64,000 bases of DNA from Alopecurus myosuroides (Eukaryota; Streptophyta; Magnoliopsida; Poales; Poaceae). The notes below the pieces were generated by a model that was not told where the DNA came from, did not search any database, and was given only the letters and a program-made list of their open reading frames with translations. A program made the position numbers and the translations under genes. The stretch lies in assembly GCA_028641055.1 (NCBI GenBank), contig CM054061.1:31111523-31175522 (forward strand), in the 5' to 3' direction. This document shows positions 47,092 through 60,449 of this stretch, one piece after another (the stretch's first letter is position 1; each line of letters starts with the position of its first letter).

Positions 47092-48000
47092 GCAATGTTA
47101 GTGTCTACACCAGAGTAGGTGTGGTGGTCTGTGTTTGGAAACAGACTTGTATCTTACTTTCTGAAACTTTCATTAGTCTGGTGCAATGTTATCCCTTGAA
47201 TCATGTATCCCTTTGAAGTTCCAGTGAAAAAATGTAGCTCTGAAATGATTCTTCTTCTGCTTCTGGATGTTGGGGAAAAACAGAGGGATAAGGGTGCACT
47301 AACTTGTTAACATGCTGAAACACTGGTGCCAAAGATAAGAAGGAAAGTTTTTCATACTGATAAAGAGAGTTGTGAAAAACTACTCAATCAGAGCAAAGCA
47401 AGACAATCCAACAAACACAATTCATTTAACAAACAGCACACAATCAAAAGCAAACCAGGTATTTTAAGCACAAGCAAACGTCTAGAATCGATGAGGAACG
47501 GGTAGCAAAAACAACTGAGCGAATCCTATCGATTCCTATAGAGCTGGGTCGACAAAAAGGATTGTTGAAGCCTTCTCTTTATCTCACCTTGATGTTGAGG
47601 TCTTGGGAAGGAAGCTTCTTTTTCTTCGGGTTGCTAACTACTAAAGTCTTCTCGGGACATCGCCAAGTACGTAATTGTTTTATAGAAAGATAACAGAAGA
47701 AATCTTTTTGATATACTTTTAAATGAAAACCAAAATTTTATAAACTCAAGTTTATTTATTTACAAAACATTTTGAGCCATAAAAACAAAGGTCAAAAAGA
47801 TATGTTTCCTATTTTCTCTCTTTTCCTTCAAAACTTCTGTTTTATAAACCGGGCAGTAATTTTCGAAAATATGAGGAAAATGGAAACCATGCTTAGGGCT
47901 CCTTAGATAAAACATTTTAGGCAGTAATATAGTTTTTACCAAAATAGTTTTGTTTCCTATCTGACGTCCATGCTAAACTAAGGTCTCCTAAAGTCAGGAT
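47092..48000. other. LARD internal domain, primer-site-side part
   Basis: AT-rich, no domain-bearing frame. It could hold the packaging signal, as the region next to the primer site does in LTR elements, but no motif identifies it. Confidence 0.4.
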
Positions 48001-48013
48001 GGCTCTGATACCA
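48001..48013 (-). promoter_or_regulatory. Primer binding site, complementary to initiator tRNA-Met
   Basis: The minus strand reads TGGTATCAGAGCC four bases inside the 5' LTR. This is the standard plant primer site for initiator tRNA-Met and it fixes the minus orientation. Confidence 0.93.
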
Positions 48014-48017
48014 ACTC

Positions 48018-51000
48018 TGTGGGGACCCCAGACTAGCAGTCCGAGACCTCCAGTATGCATACATTCACGATCCCATGATCAGTTAGTCGTGAACAACATA
48101 CTCGAGTTGGCATTGCAGATTACAACATCCACTACACGAATACACGGCTTACACAACTGGTCACTTGACTCAGTTGAAAACAACTGCCACGCAGGGCAGG
48201 AACACACACTTAAAAACAGCGGAAGATTGCAGAACACACTCGTGGTAAACCCAAGTCACGCCTTGACCACCTACAGGCTACTGACTCGGAGACGTTCCTA
48301 GTTCGCAAAGCCGTCAGCGACACCATCTTCTTCAGGTTCTCCGGGATTCTGCTCAAAGTCTGGCTAAGACAATAGCCAGGGACGAAACCATACATGAGTA
48401 CGTTTGAATGTACTCCTGCAAGTCACCCTAAATGAAAGCTAAACATGCAAGTATGCAGATATAAAGGTGGTAGGAAGGCTTTAATTAGCGCTCAACTAGC
48501 CATGATGAATTTAAGACTCATCACAGTTGCACAAGTTTTATTCTCCTTTGTTGGAGAAGATACTTCAAAATATATTTTATTTCTCTTGTAGATAAAGCAT
48601 GTCCACAAGGTTTTGATAAAACATTCTTGATAAATAAAACATTTCTCTGTGCAAAACTTCTTGGAAAAACACATCTTTAAGGTCATCATTTATCAGGTAC
48701 CTCAAAGGTACAATCATTCCCTTTCAACGTACCTCCCAGGTACAAGTTCCAAAACACCTTTCCAGCTTTTTGAAAAAACATTGACACAATGCTAGCTACA
48801 TGGCCATTCAACTGTCCATATCCGAGGACGCGGCTATTCTGAATAGTTTTACTCTGCAGAGGTGTACACATCCACAAGATCCAGTACATCCGCCGTGAAC
48901 AACCACGGTCTGTCCGAGACAGTATGCAAACATCGGATAACTGGTCCTAACCATCCACTATGTCAGTGCTAGTAAATGACTACCTCTTCAATTGGGTTTG
49001 TTCTCCCCGGCACCGAGTGAGTCAGCCGTATCGATCCGGTTTCCCCTGACAACACACCGCCATGGCAGGAGACCCAATTGCTGCAACCGGTAGTGAACTT
49101 AATCCCACACTGTGAATGTCCCATTCTCCCTCATGGCGACAATTCGGTTCGGGGGACTCTAACCCCTATAGCACTTTGAGGTAGACACGGACTAACACCG
49201 ACAAGCAATTAGCTAGACCCCGTTCCCATATTGGGGTAATGTGGCAGCACGGCTTGGTTGTCCGGCGAAGACTAGGTTATGTGTCTTTTTTGGAAACAAG
49301 TCGAAAACATTTCCTTCTTCACAAACCTCCCTCGGACAAGGTCCCACCTTTCCTCGGGGTTTTTCCAAGTCCTTTGCTTTCCAAAAACATCAAGTTAAAA
49401 TGTCCACTAGGGGACTTAAGTTGATTAAGTAATGATAATAAAATATCTAAAGGGCTTGGTAACACCAAGATTATATAGTGGATATAGCATATTAGATACA
49501 TAAAATGGATAGTGGTATATTCCACTTAAAAGAATAGTTTTTGAATCAAACTTTTGTAAAACTTCAGAAGTAAAACATGCATGATAGATAATGATAAGTA
49601 AAACAACAGCAAGCATTTAGAATGGCTTGCCTTGGCACTGGTCTTGGTCTTGCTCTTGAAATAAACAAGAGTTGCAATAAAAACCTCTCCGGGAAATAAT
49701 ACCGTCTTCGTTATCTAACGTTGTAAACATAAAAAGGAAAACACCCAATCAGAACCAAACAAAGGCAAGCACTTGATAAAATGTAAACATAAAGCAAGCA
49801 TTTCATCAAACAAGTACACTCACAAACAAAAATACTACGGTGCATACCAACAAGCAAAACATGCACAGACAACACACATGAATGGCACTAGAATTAATGT
49901 TATGGTTCCTCAACCAAAATGGCATGAGTCCAGTGGGTGTGCCACTCTCATATCATGCTCAAATAAGGTTAAATGACTCTCTGGTCATTCAAGAGGATGA
50001 GCAAAATCACAAGAAAACAAGCTAGGGACACATACACATGCATAGGAAAACAATAACAAGCAATAATACAAGCCCAAAGTAACACATGCTTTCCTAAACA
50101 TGGAGAACTAATATAACCAGTACCTAAGCAACCTAATAACATAGACAAAACCATACCAAAAATACCCTGGCATCACCCAATGCATGAAAATACTCATGGA
50201 GCAAAACAACTATCAAAACTAGACATGAAAAAGGCTATTTAGACAAGCAAACATGCATATCCATAAGAGATCATGAAACATGATTTATTCTAACATGATG
50301 GATATGTAAGATGGCATCCAAATAACAGAGAAAACAACACCTAGACATGCTAGTAATAACAAAATAACAATCTAATAAATGCCTCAAAAATTAAGCATCC
50401 AATAAAACTACTATGGCAGAAATCACCTACACTAGCATGGCATGCCAACATGATCTAGAACTTATTCAATCAAGCAAGCAAGTATAACATGCAAAAATAA
50501 CAGTAGCTATGCTATGGATAAAAATACTAAAACATTTATGAAAGTCATCATACTCATAAGAAGAAATGCTAGATTTAACCTAATATAACAAGGAAAACAA
50601 CCCTATGGAAAAATACTACAACAACATGCTTTTCACACACATTTTCCTAACATGATAATGACACACTAAAAACACCAATAAAACATGTACTAATACCCTA
50701 CACATGCTAGGAATCAATTTTATAGCAAAATAATATAACACACAATTTAAATAAGGGCATAGCAATAAAATGCAGAAAAGAGCTAAACACTAAATATTGC
50801 ACCAATCCTATTCTGTAACTCCTAACATCATGAAAAACTAGTATGAGGTGCTCCTAGTCACTAGCAAACCAACACAATTGGATTCACATCAAAATTCATC
50901 ACCAATAAAATTAAACAATTCACAGAAGTGCTCTCTGGCCTAAAAACTAACATGCATTTCATTTTCAAACAACAAATCAAGTCAACACAAGGCCAACTGC

Positions 51001-54000
51001 AACAGATAGATATTATCAAGGGCTACTCAGAACAGTTGAGTTTGCAAGCTTTGGATACTTAAAACTCAAGTTATTAAATAAATGGTGTTAATGAGTCTCT
51101 CTGCCATTTATTTTATTTCTCCTAAAATATACCACAAAATGCATATCTGCAACTTGGAGATGGTTAGGAATTAGTATATATACAACTGTGATTTTTAGTT
51201 TGGCAATATTTGGTCATTTACATTTTCATTTCGAATTAAAGTAAAGTATCAGATCTGGATCTGCAGAAAAAAAAAAACAAGCAACCTGCAGAGAAGGAGT
51301 AGGCCGGATCTGCGCGCTGGGCCGGCCTGCTAGGCTCTCTCCCGCGCGGGAAGGATTTCAAACGAAGATCTGGGCCGCGGCTGGGTCAAGCCCAACAAGG
51401 ATAAGCTGGCGAAGGGGTAAGCTTCCGTCCGATCCAGATCGAACGGCCGCGATGCGTCCACGCAGGAGGCCGTCGACGGTGACCAGAACCGACGACGGAG
51501 TCCTCTCCGGCCGCCGCTGCAGAGCCACGAGCTCGCCGCTGGGGTCTCCCGTGGTGTCCTGGAAACGCGGCTAGCACCAGGAGGATCAGGGAGGGGTCGC
51601 GGAAGAGATGCCCCCAACGAAAGTCTCACCCGAGGGCCCTAGCAGTGCTCCCGGCGTGAACTCGCGGAGGCGGACCTAGGTCCATGTCGCGCCCGCACCT
51701 GCAAGGGTCAAAGTCCATGAATGAGAGGAGCATGAGGTCCACGGATATCCCAGGGACCAAAAGGAAGAGACTAGAGGAGCGGAGATGGCCTGATTTGGTG
51801 GCTCGACGGGGAGGCTGACCGCGGCGAGTGCACGCACGACGCCGGCGATATAGAGGGCTGAGGAGGGGGCTTTTGATGCAGGCATGAAATTAGGAAGGAG
51901 GTCGAGTGGTGTGGCACGGTGGACAGCAAGAGGATGGCTCGGGGATGCCTATCCGCAGAGCTTGATGCTCGGTGACCATGGCGGACACGGGCTCGCTTGC
52001 TCGAGCGCAATGAAGGGCGGAGATAGGGTCATGGAGGTACACCGTCGTCAGGAGGTTCTCCAGGAGACAGGGATTTGGAGGAGGAGGGTCGAGGTGAGCG
52101 GATTCGAGCTCGCTCTCAAGCCGTGCTCGCAGGTGTTCGACAGGGATCATATGGGTAAGCACAACGAGCTGGGGGCAGGGAAGTCACGGGCGAGTTTCTG
52201 GAGCACTCGTGAGCTTAGAAGACAAGGTTTTAGGTCTTGGATCGACAGATGGCAGTGGTGCTCGGCCAGCATTGGCATGCAAGCTTGCCACCTTGTGCTA
52301 TCCAAGGAGAAAGGGACAATGAGGCTCCAGGGTTGGTTCACATGTGAGTCCCCGTGACAAGGAGTACCAGGAAGCAAGGGGACAGAAAATGGAGTGAGAG
52401 AAGTTCAAGAAAAATGAGTTTTTCACTTAGACCAGAAGGTGTTTGTGCTGGATTTCTTCAAAATCTTGAGTATAACACATGTAATAAAACATGTCTATAA
52501 TGTAGAGTATCAAAAATGGAGTCTAGGGGTGGTGGTCTCAAAGTTTTCTAAAAACATTTCTTTCACAAAATTTTGGAAATTCAAAAATGGCAGAAACTGT
52601 TTTTAAATGTTTTCTCCAAAATTTTCAAAACAACTTGAAAATGTTTTTCTATAAATAAGTCCCACATGACCATAGTCATGTTGGGTAATTTTTCCAAGAT
52701 TTTAGGAAATACTTTTCTTCACAAAATATTTTAAAATCCATTTCTGTCCTTTTGGAAAATGGAAAATAATAAATAGTAAAATGCTTTTAAAACAAATATT
52801 TTTGATTTGGGATGATAGAGTACATAATATAGGTCTCAAAAGTGATTTTTAATAAACAACTCTTTTGAAAATATTTGAGGCACCAAGTGGAAAGATGGTG
52901 AAAACAGGAGTTTATTTAGTAGTTTAAAAACCATGAGGGATAAATAATCAAATGGTCTTTGGAAAATAAATGGACCATATGGAGGTGATTTATAGGTCAT
53001 GAATATGACAAGGGTAGGTTCATTGGGCCTGAAAACAATAAGGAGGGATTTGGAGTAACATGGACAAAGTGCTTCATAAAAAGGTGATATGATCAATATT
53101 TAGGGATGCCTTCAATAGGACTTTGATAGATGATACCAAAGGGTTTCAATATCCAAGATAAAACCATGGATAGATGGAGTAGATGTTAAAAATGGTATAC
53201 ATGATGGTACATTGATGAATAGAGCAACATTTGACATAAAGGCATGTCTCCAAGGTTGGAAGTTTTTAAGAAAACATAGAATGAGATGGACATAAGATGG
53301 AATATGATATAGATGCTTGATCTTGCTATTAATAGGTTTTAAATATATTTAAAACAGCACACACTTATCAACAAACAGAAATAAATACTTGAAGCAAACA
53401 CAAGATAACACCACACAACAAGCAGATAACATAACAAGACACACAGGATCACTCAAACAACTGAGTTCATCAAACTAGTTTCCAGGTGTTTCTCTCAAGT
53501 GTTTATTTTAGGTAGTGATCAAGACATACCATGACAAGATGATTTTATAAAGAGGTTCAGCTCAAAAGTTGTTATTTCCAAAAGAATATATTTGAGGTTA
53601 AACACAGGGGTAACATAGTCCCCTTTTATTGTTTTTGCAAAAGAAGGAAGTGATAAAGAGTTTTTGAAATACTTGCAAAAACATATTGGTTGAAAACAGG
53701 TTGGAGATGATTAGCTCCAAAATACTTTTCATATAGTTTTGGAAATTATCTTTTGTTTTTCTCAAAACTTGTTCTTTGGGTTTCCTTTGAACTCAAAATA
53801 TTTTCAGAAAGGTTTTTGCCCAAAACAGTGTGATGGATGAAGATGATAAGATTGCTTGTCATGAATTGATCACAAGGTTTGTGTTTGAAGAAAGTTATGA
53901 TCATTGTTTTTAATGTTAGTTGTTAACAAACTCAAACAACTACACAATCAATTAGCAAATAGAAAAGAAACACAAGCACTAGTCAAACATATTAAAAAGT

Positions 54001-54070
54001 TTTTGTTGGCCCTGATTTTTGGGTTCTAGAAAACAAGTTTTTCATGTCTTCCAAAAATTGGGTTGTTACA
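48018..54070 (-). repeat. 5' LTR of the LARD-like element (6,053 bp)
   Basis: Right copy, the 5' LTR in element orientation, same length as the left copy. It would carry the element promoter on the minus strand, but no TATA box could be chosen with confidence. Confidence 0.93.
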
Positions 54071-54075
54071 CATCG

Positions 54076-54433
54076 TACGTCACCGCGCAGGCCCCGTCCA
54101 ACGCCACCGCCGTCCCGCCCACAACCAGCCATGGGCGCCGCCGAGAGGAGTGGGAAGAGAGAAGAGTAGTTGAGAGATTGCTAGATATGTGTTTGCAATT
54201 GGCGGCGGCGGCACACACGGGGTGGGGATTTTATCCCTTCGAAGAAGCCGTAACGCGGGCCCAATTACTATTACTAGCGTGTCTCACGCAGCCACGCCAC
54301 TGGTATACTACTGGCGTGTTAATTTCGCCACGTCACTGTTGTATTTTGTTTACTGGTCCAAAAGTGTCACCGGCGTGGGTTTATAATACCTGCCACTGGT
54401 AGATTTCTGGCTATAAGCAGTTTCTTTGTAGTG
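54076..54433 (-). mobile_element. CACTA-like transposon end, interrupted by the LARD
   Basis: The minus strand starts at 54433 with CACTACAAAGAAACTGCTTA, the form of Triticeae CACTA termini. Subterminal CCACTGGTA and GCCACTGGTAG motifs recur near 54299 and 54391. Reading inward it joins, across the LARD insertion at CATCG, to the 93-codon frame at 39760-40041. The opposite terminus was not found in the window. Confidence 0.5.
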
Positions 54434-55797
54434 AAACATTTGACTAGCTTAAAAATAATAATACCATCCAGAGATTTGCATCGAATGCCCTAGACCGGGG
54501 CAGCATGTATGGCCCATCCAGAGGTCTCGAGCTCGGAATAAGCCGATGGATGTTTTGAACAATCAGACAAAGCTTTCAGGGAGGTGTTGGCTAAGGCAAA
54601 CCAAATGAACACTTGCTCATAGTACATTTATGCAAGCATTTTTTTTCATGGCAGGCATTTCTAGCACATTTCAGAATACCGTCATATCACTTCAGTTGTG
54701 TTTCATTGTCATGGGTCAATCTCCACATTATATAACTGTATTTGGTATACAATTGCAAATGAAATAAAATATTTGCATATATTTCAGAAAATCATCTCTG
54801 GATACCGAAATAAACGGTGCAGACTTTTCTTCGCCTGTCGGAATCTCTAGTCTATTCTCACTGAGTGAACATGAACGCTTGTCAGAATCTCTAGTCTATT
54901 CTCACTGAGTGAACATGAACGCTTGCTGTCGTTTTAGTAATCAAAATTTGGGGATCCTTAGTTTGATCCCACAGTGTTGTCTCCCTCCAATGAAAAGAAG
55001 AAAAAAAACGCAGAATAAAGTTTGAGGCATCTCATATTGTGAAGAATACATTATCTTGTACAGGGTCCAACATTCTATTTCTAATTCTCCGAGAAAATTC
55101 TTTGTAGCTACAAAACATCATCTTCACAAAGCAGGAGCTAAGGTGAAAGTAGAAATGCTTTTGGGACTGTCTGAGCCCATTATTATTAAGTTGGTATCCT
55201 CTGTGCCAGCTGCTTGACCGGACAAGTAGGCTGGATTGGATTCTGTCACAGGATCTTGTAGCCTAAAAGCTTGGGGATCTGTATTCTGTTCGAGAAGAAT
55301 TCCTGTGTGTAAATGGGAATCCAGTGTAGAATTGAATCCACTGTGAGAGAATTCCTGTGTGGAAACTGGAATCCAGGATGCATCGCAGTGCTGCTCGGGA
55401 TTCAAAGCAGCTTTCTTTTCCCCTGAAAAGGAAAACGCTGTCCGTCTCCCTTTTTCTTCAGAACACGTACGTGCACGACACACAGCACACGCAAATTTTG
55501 CTCATTCAAAGCGTAAAACCAAGCAAGCGGACCAGTTTTTCCTCGACATAACTGCCAAGGACAGAGGCCCAGAATCACAAAATTATTGTCCAGCAGTGCA
55601 TACAATAACAGCTCAAAGCTACAAAAATTTGTGGCAGATGTGAAATAGCTATAGTATAATGATGGTGCTGCATATAACATAACAGATACACCTACGCTGA
55701 CTTGAACAGGCGAAAAATTGAGCAGCACAGACACTGGACACAGGAAGATTCAGCAGCAACCATGCCCAGTTGCGCATCCATGCCAATGCTAAACTAC
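54434..55797. other. Intergenic and SPB1 3' flank; 41-bp tandem pair
   Basis: No gene. A 41-bp unit (TCGGAATCTCTAGTCTATTC start) is repeated in tandem at about 54838-54921. Bases 55105-55290 share blocks with 17085-17305. The part nearest 55797 is the likely SPB1 3' UTR on the minus strand. Confidence 0.55.
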
Positions 55798-58700
55798 TTA
55801 ACGCGAGGCTTTGCCGCCGCCGCCAGCCTTCCGCCCTCCACCTTTTCCTTTACCGCCGCCACCAGCGGCGCCCTTCTTCCCCTTCCCGCCCTTGGCACCA
55901 CCCTTGCCGCCACCCTTCCCCTTCTTCCCCGACCCGCCACTCCGCTTGTCCTTCTTCATCCGGGGGTCCACCAGCACCTTCCCCTTGCCGACCCTGACTT
56001 GGACGCCCTTCTTCGCCACCACATACTCCTTCTTGGGCCGCTGCGTCGACACAGCCTTGCGGTAGATCTTGTCGATCATCTTCGCCTTGGACTGCTCGTT
56101 GATGTCGCTCTGGTCCGCCACAATATCCGCCTTCTGCCGCGCCTTCTCCAGCTTCTTCTGGGCCACACGCTTCTTCCGCGCCTTGGCCTCCGCCACCTTC
56201 TTCGACGGCCGCGCGTCGATCTCCCTGAACTGGGCCTTCATGGCCTCCACCTCCTCCTTCGTGATGGGCTTCATGGGCACTGTGTGCCTCTTCTCGTCTT
56301 CCACAAACCATTTCGGCAGCCCCTCGTCGTCAAACATGTACTTGTTGTAGGCATCGTCCAGGATCTGCTCCCTCTGCTTCTTCCTCAACATCTTGTGTGC
56401 GTAGGCCAGCACCTCAGCCTTCTGGTCATCGTCCAGGTCCTCCTCTGGCTCTGACTCAGAGGATGAGGAGTCGTCGTCGGAGTCATCTTCAGTTCGGACT
56501 GCTTCTGCAGGTACCATCTCAATATCGTCTTGTTGCAACAACCGCTGACCTTTAGCCGCCGGTTTCCCCTTCTTTCCTGTATCTATCTGTGCTGCTTTAG
56601 CAGCCGGCTTCCCCTTATTTCCTGAATCAATCTTCTTCAGATTCTTACGCGGCTTCCCTCTTTCATCTTCACTGTCACTCTGCGCAGCTAGGCCAGCCCC
56701 AGCTTCACTGAACACATCCTGACTGTACCACTGGTTTACAATCTGTTCTTTTGTTGGCTTCTCTGCGTCCAAACGTAACAACAGTGGGTTGTCCTCTTCA
56801 TCTTCATCTTGATCTTTGTCAGAACCTTGATCATCCATGTCAACATCCTCACCATCTTCTTCACCACCTCCCTATGAAGTCATCGCATAAATAAGAACAT
56901 CTATTATCATCAAATCATTCAATGGTTTTTCTAATTTAGACAAAAGAACAGAGCAAGTTGAGTCCACTGGCTACTGCGGAAATAGTGGGTTTTAAACGCA
57001 AGGAGAAATATTCATGAGGAAAGAAATTACCTCTAACAATTCTGCATCAGCATCAGTATTGACTCTCTTGGCACGCTTGCGTTCTTGCTTTACTTCTCCA
57101 CCTTTCTTTGTCACAAAACGCTCATAAGCTTCATCAAGCATTTCCTCAAGTTGGGCGTCATACCTGTGTTTGGAATAAACTATGTTACATACTTCTGGGA
57201 CTTTCAGTAGGAGTAAATTTTGAAAATAATATGAATTATGACCAAAACTACTGTATTATGATTTTCGTGTGGGTGTCTGAGAATTTACCTCTGTTGTTCT
57301 TCATCAGAATCCATTTCCTCATCAGAGTCTTCATGAGTTTGAGTCAGTTCATTCTCACTGTCTCCAGAGCCATCTTCCACATTAAACTCTGCTGACTCAA
57401 CAGCTTTAAGTTCTTTTCCGCCCTATAAATAAGTATATATCACTGAGTTCACAAGCACAAACTAAAAAAAAGAAATATCATAACAGGAAGGTAACTTGAG
57501 AGAAATTTCATTTGAACCAAAATTAGTTTTCCAAGTATGCTTAATTAATAATTAGAAAGGCTAGATGACTAGAGAGAGAAAAATCTGAAAGCAGGAATGT
57601 TGCATTTTCCAAGGTACATAAGTCAAAGATAGAAAGATAGGACTACATAAAACAGCAGCAGACCTTGATAGCCTTAATAGAGAACAGATCAGGATCGCCA
57701 TATCCTTCTTCTGTAGCATCGATTTGCATTCCTGTTGCCTTGCGTGCTTTATCCTGGAATAAAGAGAATAATATGTTAGCACACAACTCAAATCAACACC
57801 ACATGCAGCAAGTGTTACATTATATTATACTCCATGATGGAAATACCTTTGCTTTTCGTCTTGACTGACGCTTCTTCTCTTTCCTTTTCTTTCTCTCCAT
57901 GAAACTAGTCAAGTCTTCCATTTCCTGTAAAAGTTGCCCATCATCTATGACCTTAGTCTCCGTCACAGTACCATCAGCCTTTGGTGTAGCTTGCGAAGAT
58001 GGCGACAGTTCTTTCCTTATGCGTATGCGCCACCTAACATGAGTGTACAGCAATTTCATGAGACTGAAAGGATCAACCTATACACATGCCAAACTAATAG
58101 TAACAGACATTCTTGGCTAATCGTAATCTAGAAAAATAAACTAATAAGAAAATATAATAGGGAAAAGTACACTTACTTCAAAATATGCTTGAAGCTATTT
58201 TTATCCAGCACACGTAAATCCTCACAAAGGCTTTTTATCTGGTACACAGAATAGCGTACAATCAGCCAGCATTAAAACTAAGATAGAATACAGGTTTAGG
58301 CAGCAGGCATAAGGAGCAGCAAAGGCATTACTCCACTACCTCATCTGTAGTAATCTCATGATTCTTGATAGGCACGGATGCTGGATCCTCAAATGAAATT
58401 TCAGTAACAGAACCAAGAAAGTCTAGTGGTGTCTCGGCCTCAGACCATATAAAATCTGATGCCAGACCAACTTTCGTCAATACTGTGACTCCTTCTTCGT
58501 ACCTTCATGAAGCATATACAATAGAAATTTAGAGAAGCAGATCTCTCACCAAACTGGACTATATAATTGGAAATCTGGAAGTGCCATATAGACAAAGAAC
58601 CAACAAATTCAGCTATTCCAGTTCTTCCTACCACTTAAAATAGCATAAAAGAGCAAGTTGAGTTCTTCCTACCAATTAAATGTCTAGAGCAAGTTGAGAC

Positions 58701-60449
58701 CACTGACTATTGTAATAGAATTAGCAAAAAAAAACATGAAAATAATGCTGAGTTAGTTTACAGAAATCACATTGCGACTGAATGAGCAATAAAGATATGC
58801 GGAGAAATGAACTTAAACATGTGGGTACAAACTGCAAATGTGGAATACTCCCTCCGTCCCAAATTAATTGTCTCAAAGTTGGACAAAAGTGAATGTATCT
58901 AGACAAAACTGAATGTATCTAGACATGTTTTAGTGTTAGATACATCTACTTTTGTCCAACTTTGAGACAATTAATTTGGGACGGAGGGAGTACAAGTTAT
59001 AAATCCTACTCCACCGTGGTGTGGACTTGTTTACACTCACAAATGCACCAATATAACCAGTGCCAGTAAGAAAAGTTCCATCTTGAACACGCTGTAATAC
59101 TTTCTAGAATTTGACCAATAAATGTGGTAAAATTATAAAACTAGCCAAAGCTTGATGTTCTTTAGACAATGCATAATTACGAGCCATGGGTGCTTGCATA
59201 TAGTACAAGGCACAGAAATACAAATGAACAATTGCAGCATGAGCCTGAATCTTGAGACCTATGTTGATTAGTAAAAACAACAGTAGTGCAACAAGTCGAC
59301 AAGAACATGCAAACTCGAGCAACAATGTAAGAAGGCATACTTACCCTCCACGGCTTCTTTTGTCCTTTCGTGTACTAAGTACGTCCCTAGGCTGCATAAC
59401 CCAAGAAAATGTAACATTAATGGGATGTTTTTCACACATATAAAAGAAGAGAAATCAAGCAGGTAAGTGGGACAAACGTTTCAACATACCATATTCTTCT
59501 CATTTTCCACACTGAACAAGTGCTTGATATCAAGAAGTTCTGGTTGAATCTTTGCAGGGGCTTTATATTTGAGACAGATAATGTAAATTTCAGCAGATGT
59601 GCCACGACTGGCTTGAGGTTTGGTCACCTCAACCTTCTCAAACAGCTGCAGGTGGGTACATCTTGTTGCATCAGTTAACTACTATCAATAAAGTACAAAT
59701 AAGAGAAACACTTCAGAAAACCTGTGGTCGACACACACCTGCTTAAGACAGAACATGATAGCATTGTAATCTTGAGACCTGAACACCTGTTAAAGGATAA
59801 AAGAAGAGCTGATTTTATATGTGCACTTTACCTAGGGAAGCAATGTCACGAATCATTCGCAGTTGTTGGATTATATGTTGTAGCTTGATTTAACAAGCCT
59901 GACATTCGCGAAGTTGCAGCTGATTTTATATATTTCTTAATGGTATTTAGACATTTGCTGTGCACGTTTTCATACCTTAGTGATGAACGCGCCCTTGGGG
60001 GCGAGGAAGTAGGTGGCGAGGCGGACGGCGTCGATGACTAGCGCGGACTGCGTGGTGGCCTCCTGCGCCCAGGCGCCACCAACGTTGGGCGAGCCGTCGT
60101 GGAGGACGACATCAAAGGCGGCGACGCCCTTGGAGTCCATGAGCTTGCGCACGGAGGAGCGGCACTTGGAGGTGGTGATGTCCTCCGTGAGGGAGTGCGC
60201 GCCGCGGATGGGGCGGATGGGCACGAGGTCGACCCCGACGACGAAGGCTCCGACGGGGGCGTGGTTGACGGCCACCTGCACCCACCCGCCGGGCGCCGCG
60301 CAGAGGTCGAGCACGGCGCGCGCCTCCGGGAGGAACCGGAACCGCGCATCGAGCTGTAGCAGCTTGAACGCCGCTCGACTCCTGTACCCCTGCTCCTTGG
60401 CGAGGTGGTAGTACTTGTCCTGCCGTTGCTTCCCCTTCGCCTTGCCCAT
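55798..60449 (-). CDS. SPB1: SPB1 / FtsJ-like rRNA 2'-O-methyltransferase (11 exons, complete)
   Basis: AdoMet-dependent ribose methyltransferase of pre-60S ribosome assembly in the nucleolus. Exons, minus strand: 59976-60449, 59739-59786, 59490-59645, 59345-59391, 58340-58502, 58177-58238, 57847-58033, 57664-57753, 57289-57422, 57031-57163, 55798-56871. All are GT-AG with matching phases: 2,568 nt, 855 residues, close to yeast Spb1. FtsJ domain 1-205: motif I DLCAAPGGW (48-56), HDGSPNVG (117-124), catalytic tetrad K29, D118, K158, E193. The middle carries LASDFIWSEAETPLDFLGS (DUF3381-type), then acidic and Lys-rich tracts. The C-terminal Spb1_C domain (about 640-820) contains DEGLPKWFVEDE; a Gly/Lys-rich tail closes the protein. 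The start in GCGATGGGC is the first ATG and matches the family start MGK. Introns hold a Stowaway. Symbol assigned by family recognition. Confidence 0.95.
58848..58990. mobile_element. Stowaway MITE in SPB1 intron 4
   Basis: 143 bp with CTCCCTCCGTCCCAAATTAA inverted termini and TA flanks. It contains a 20-base internal tandem duplication (TGAATGTATCTAGACA repeated) on one arm only, making the hairpin asymmetric. Lies between exons 4 and 5. Confidence 0.93.

Larger units (their letters stand above)
40044..54070 (-). mobile_element. Giant-LTR non-autonomous retrotransposon (LARD-like), complete
   Basis: 14,027 bp in minus orientation. Left and right LTRs are 40044-46096 and 48018-54070, each 6,053 bp. 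On the minus strand each opens TGTAACAACCC and closes GTCCCCACA. The internal domain is only 1,921 bp (46097-48017). Target duplication CATCG at 40039-40043 and 54071-54075 proves a simple insertion. The primer site and polypurine tract are intact. No Gag or Pol domain is visible. Long LTRs with a non-coding core define the LARD class in Triticeae; the superfamily is unknown (tRNA-Met primer use fits both Copia and several Gypsy lineages). Only two LTR differences were seen (40543/48517 and 42456/50430). Confidence 0.92.
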
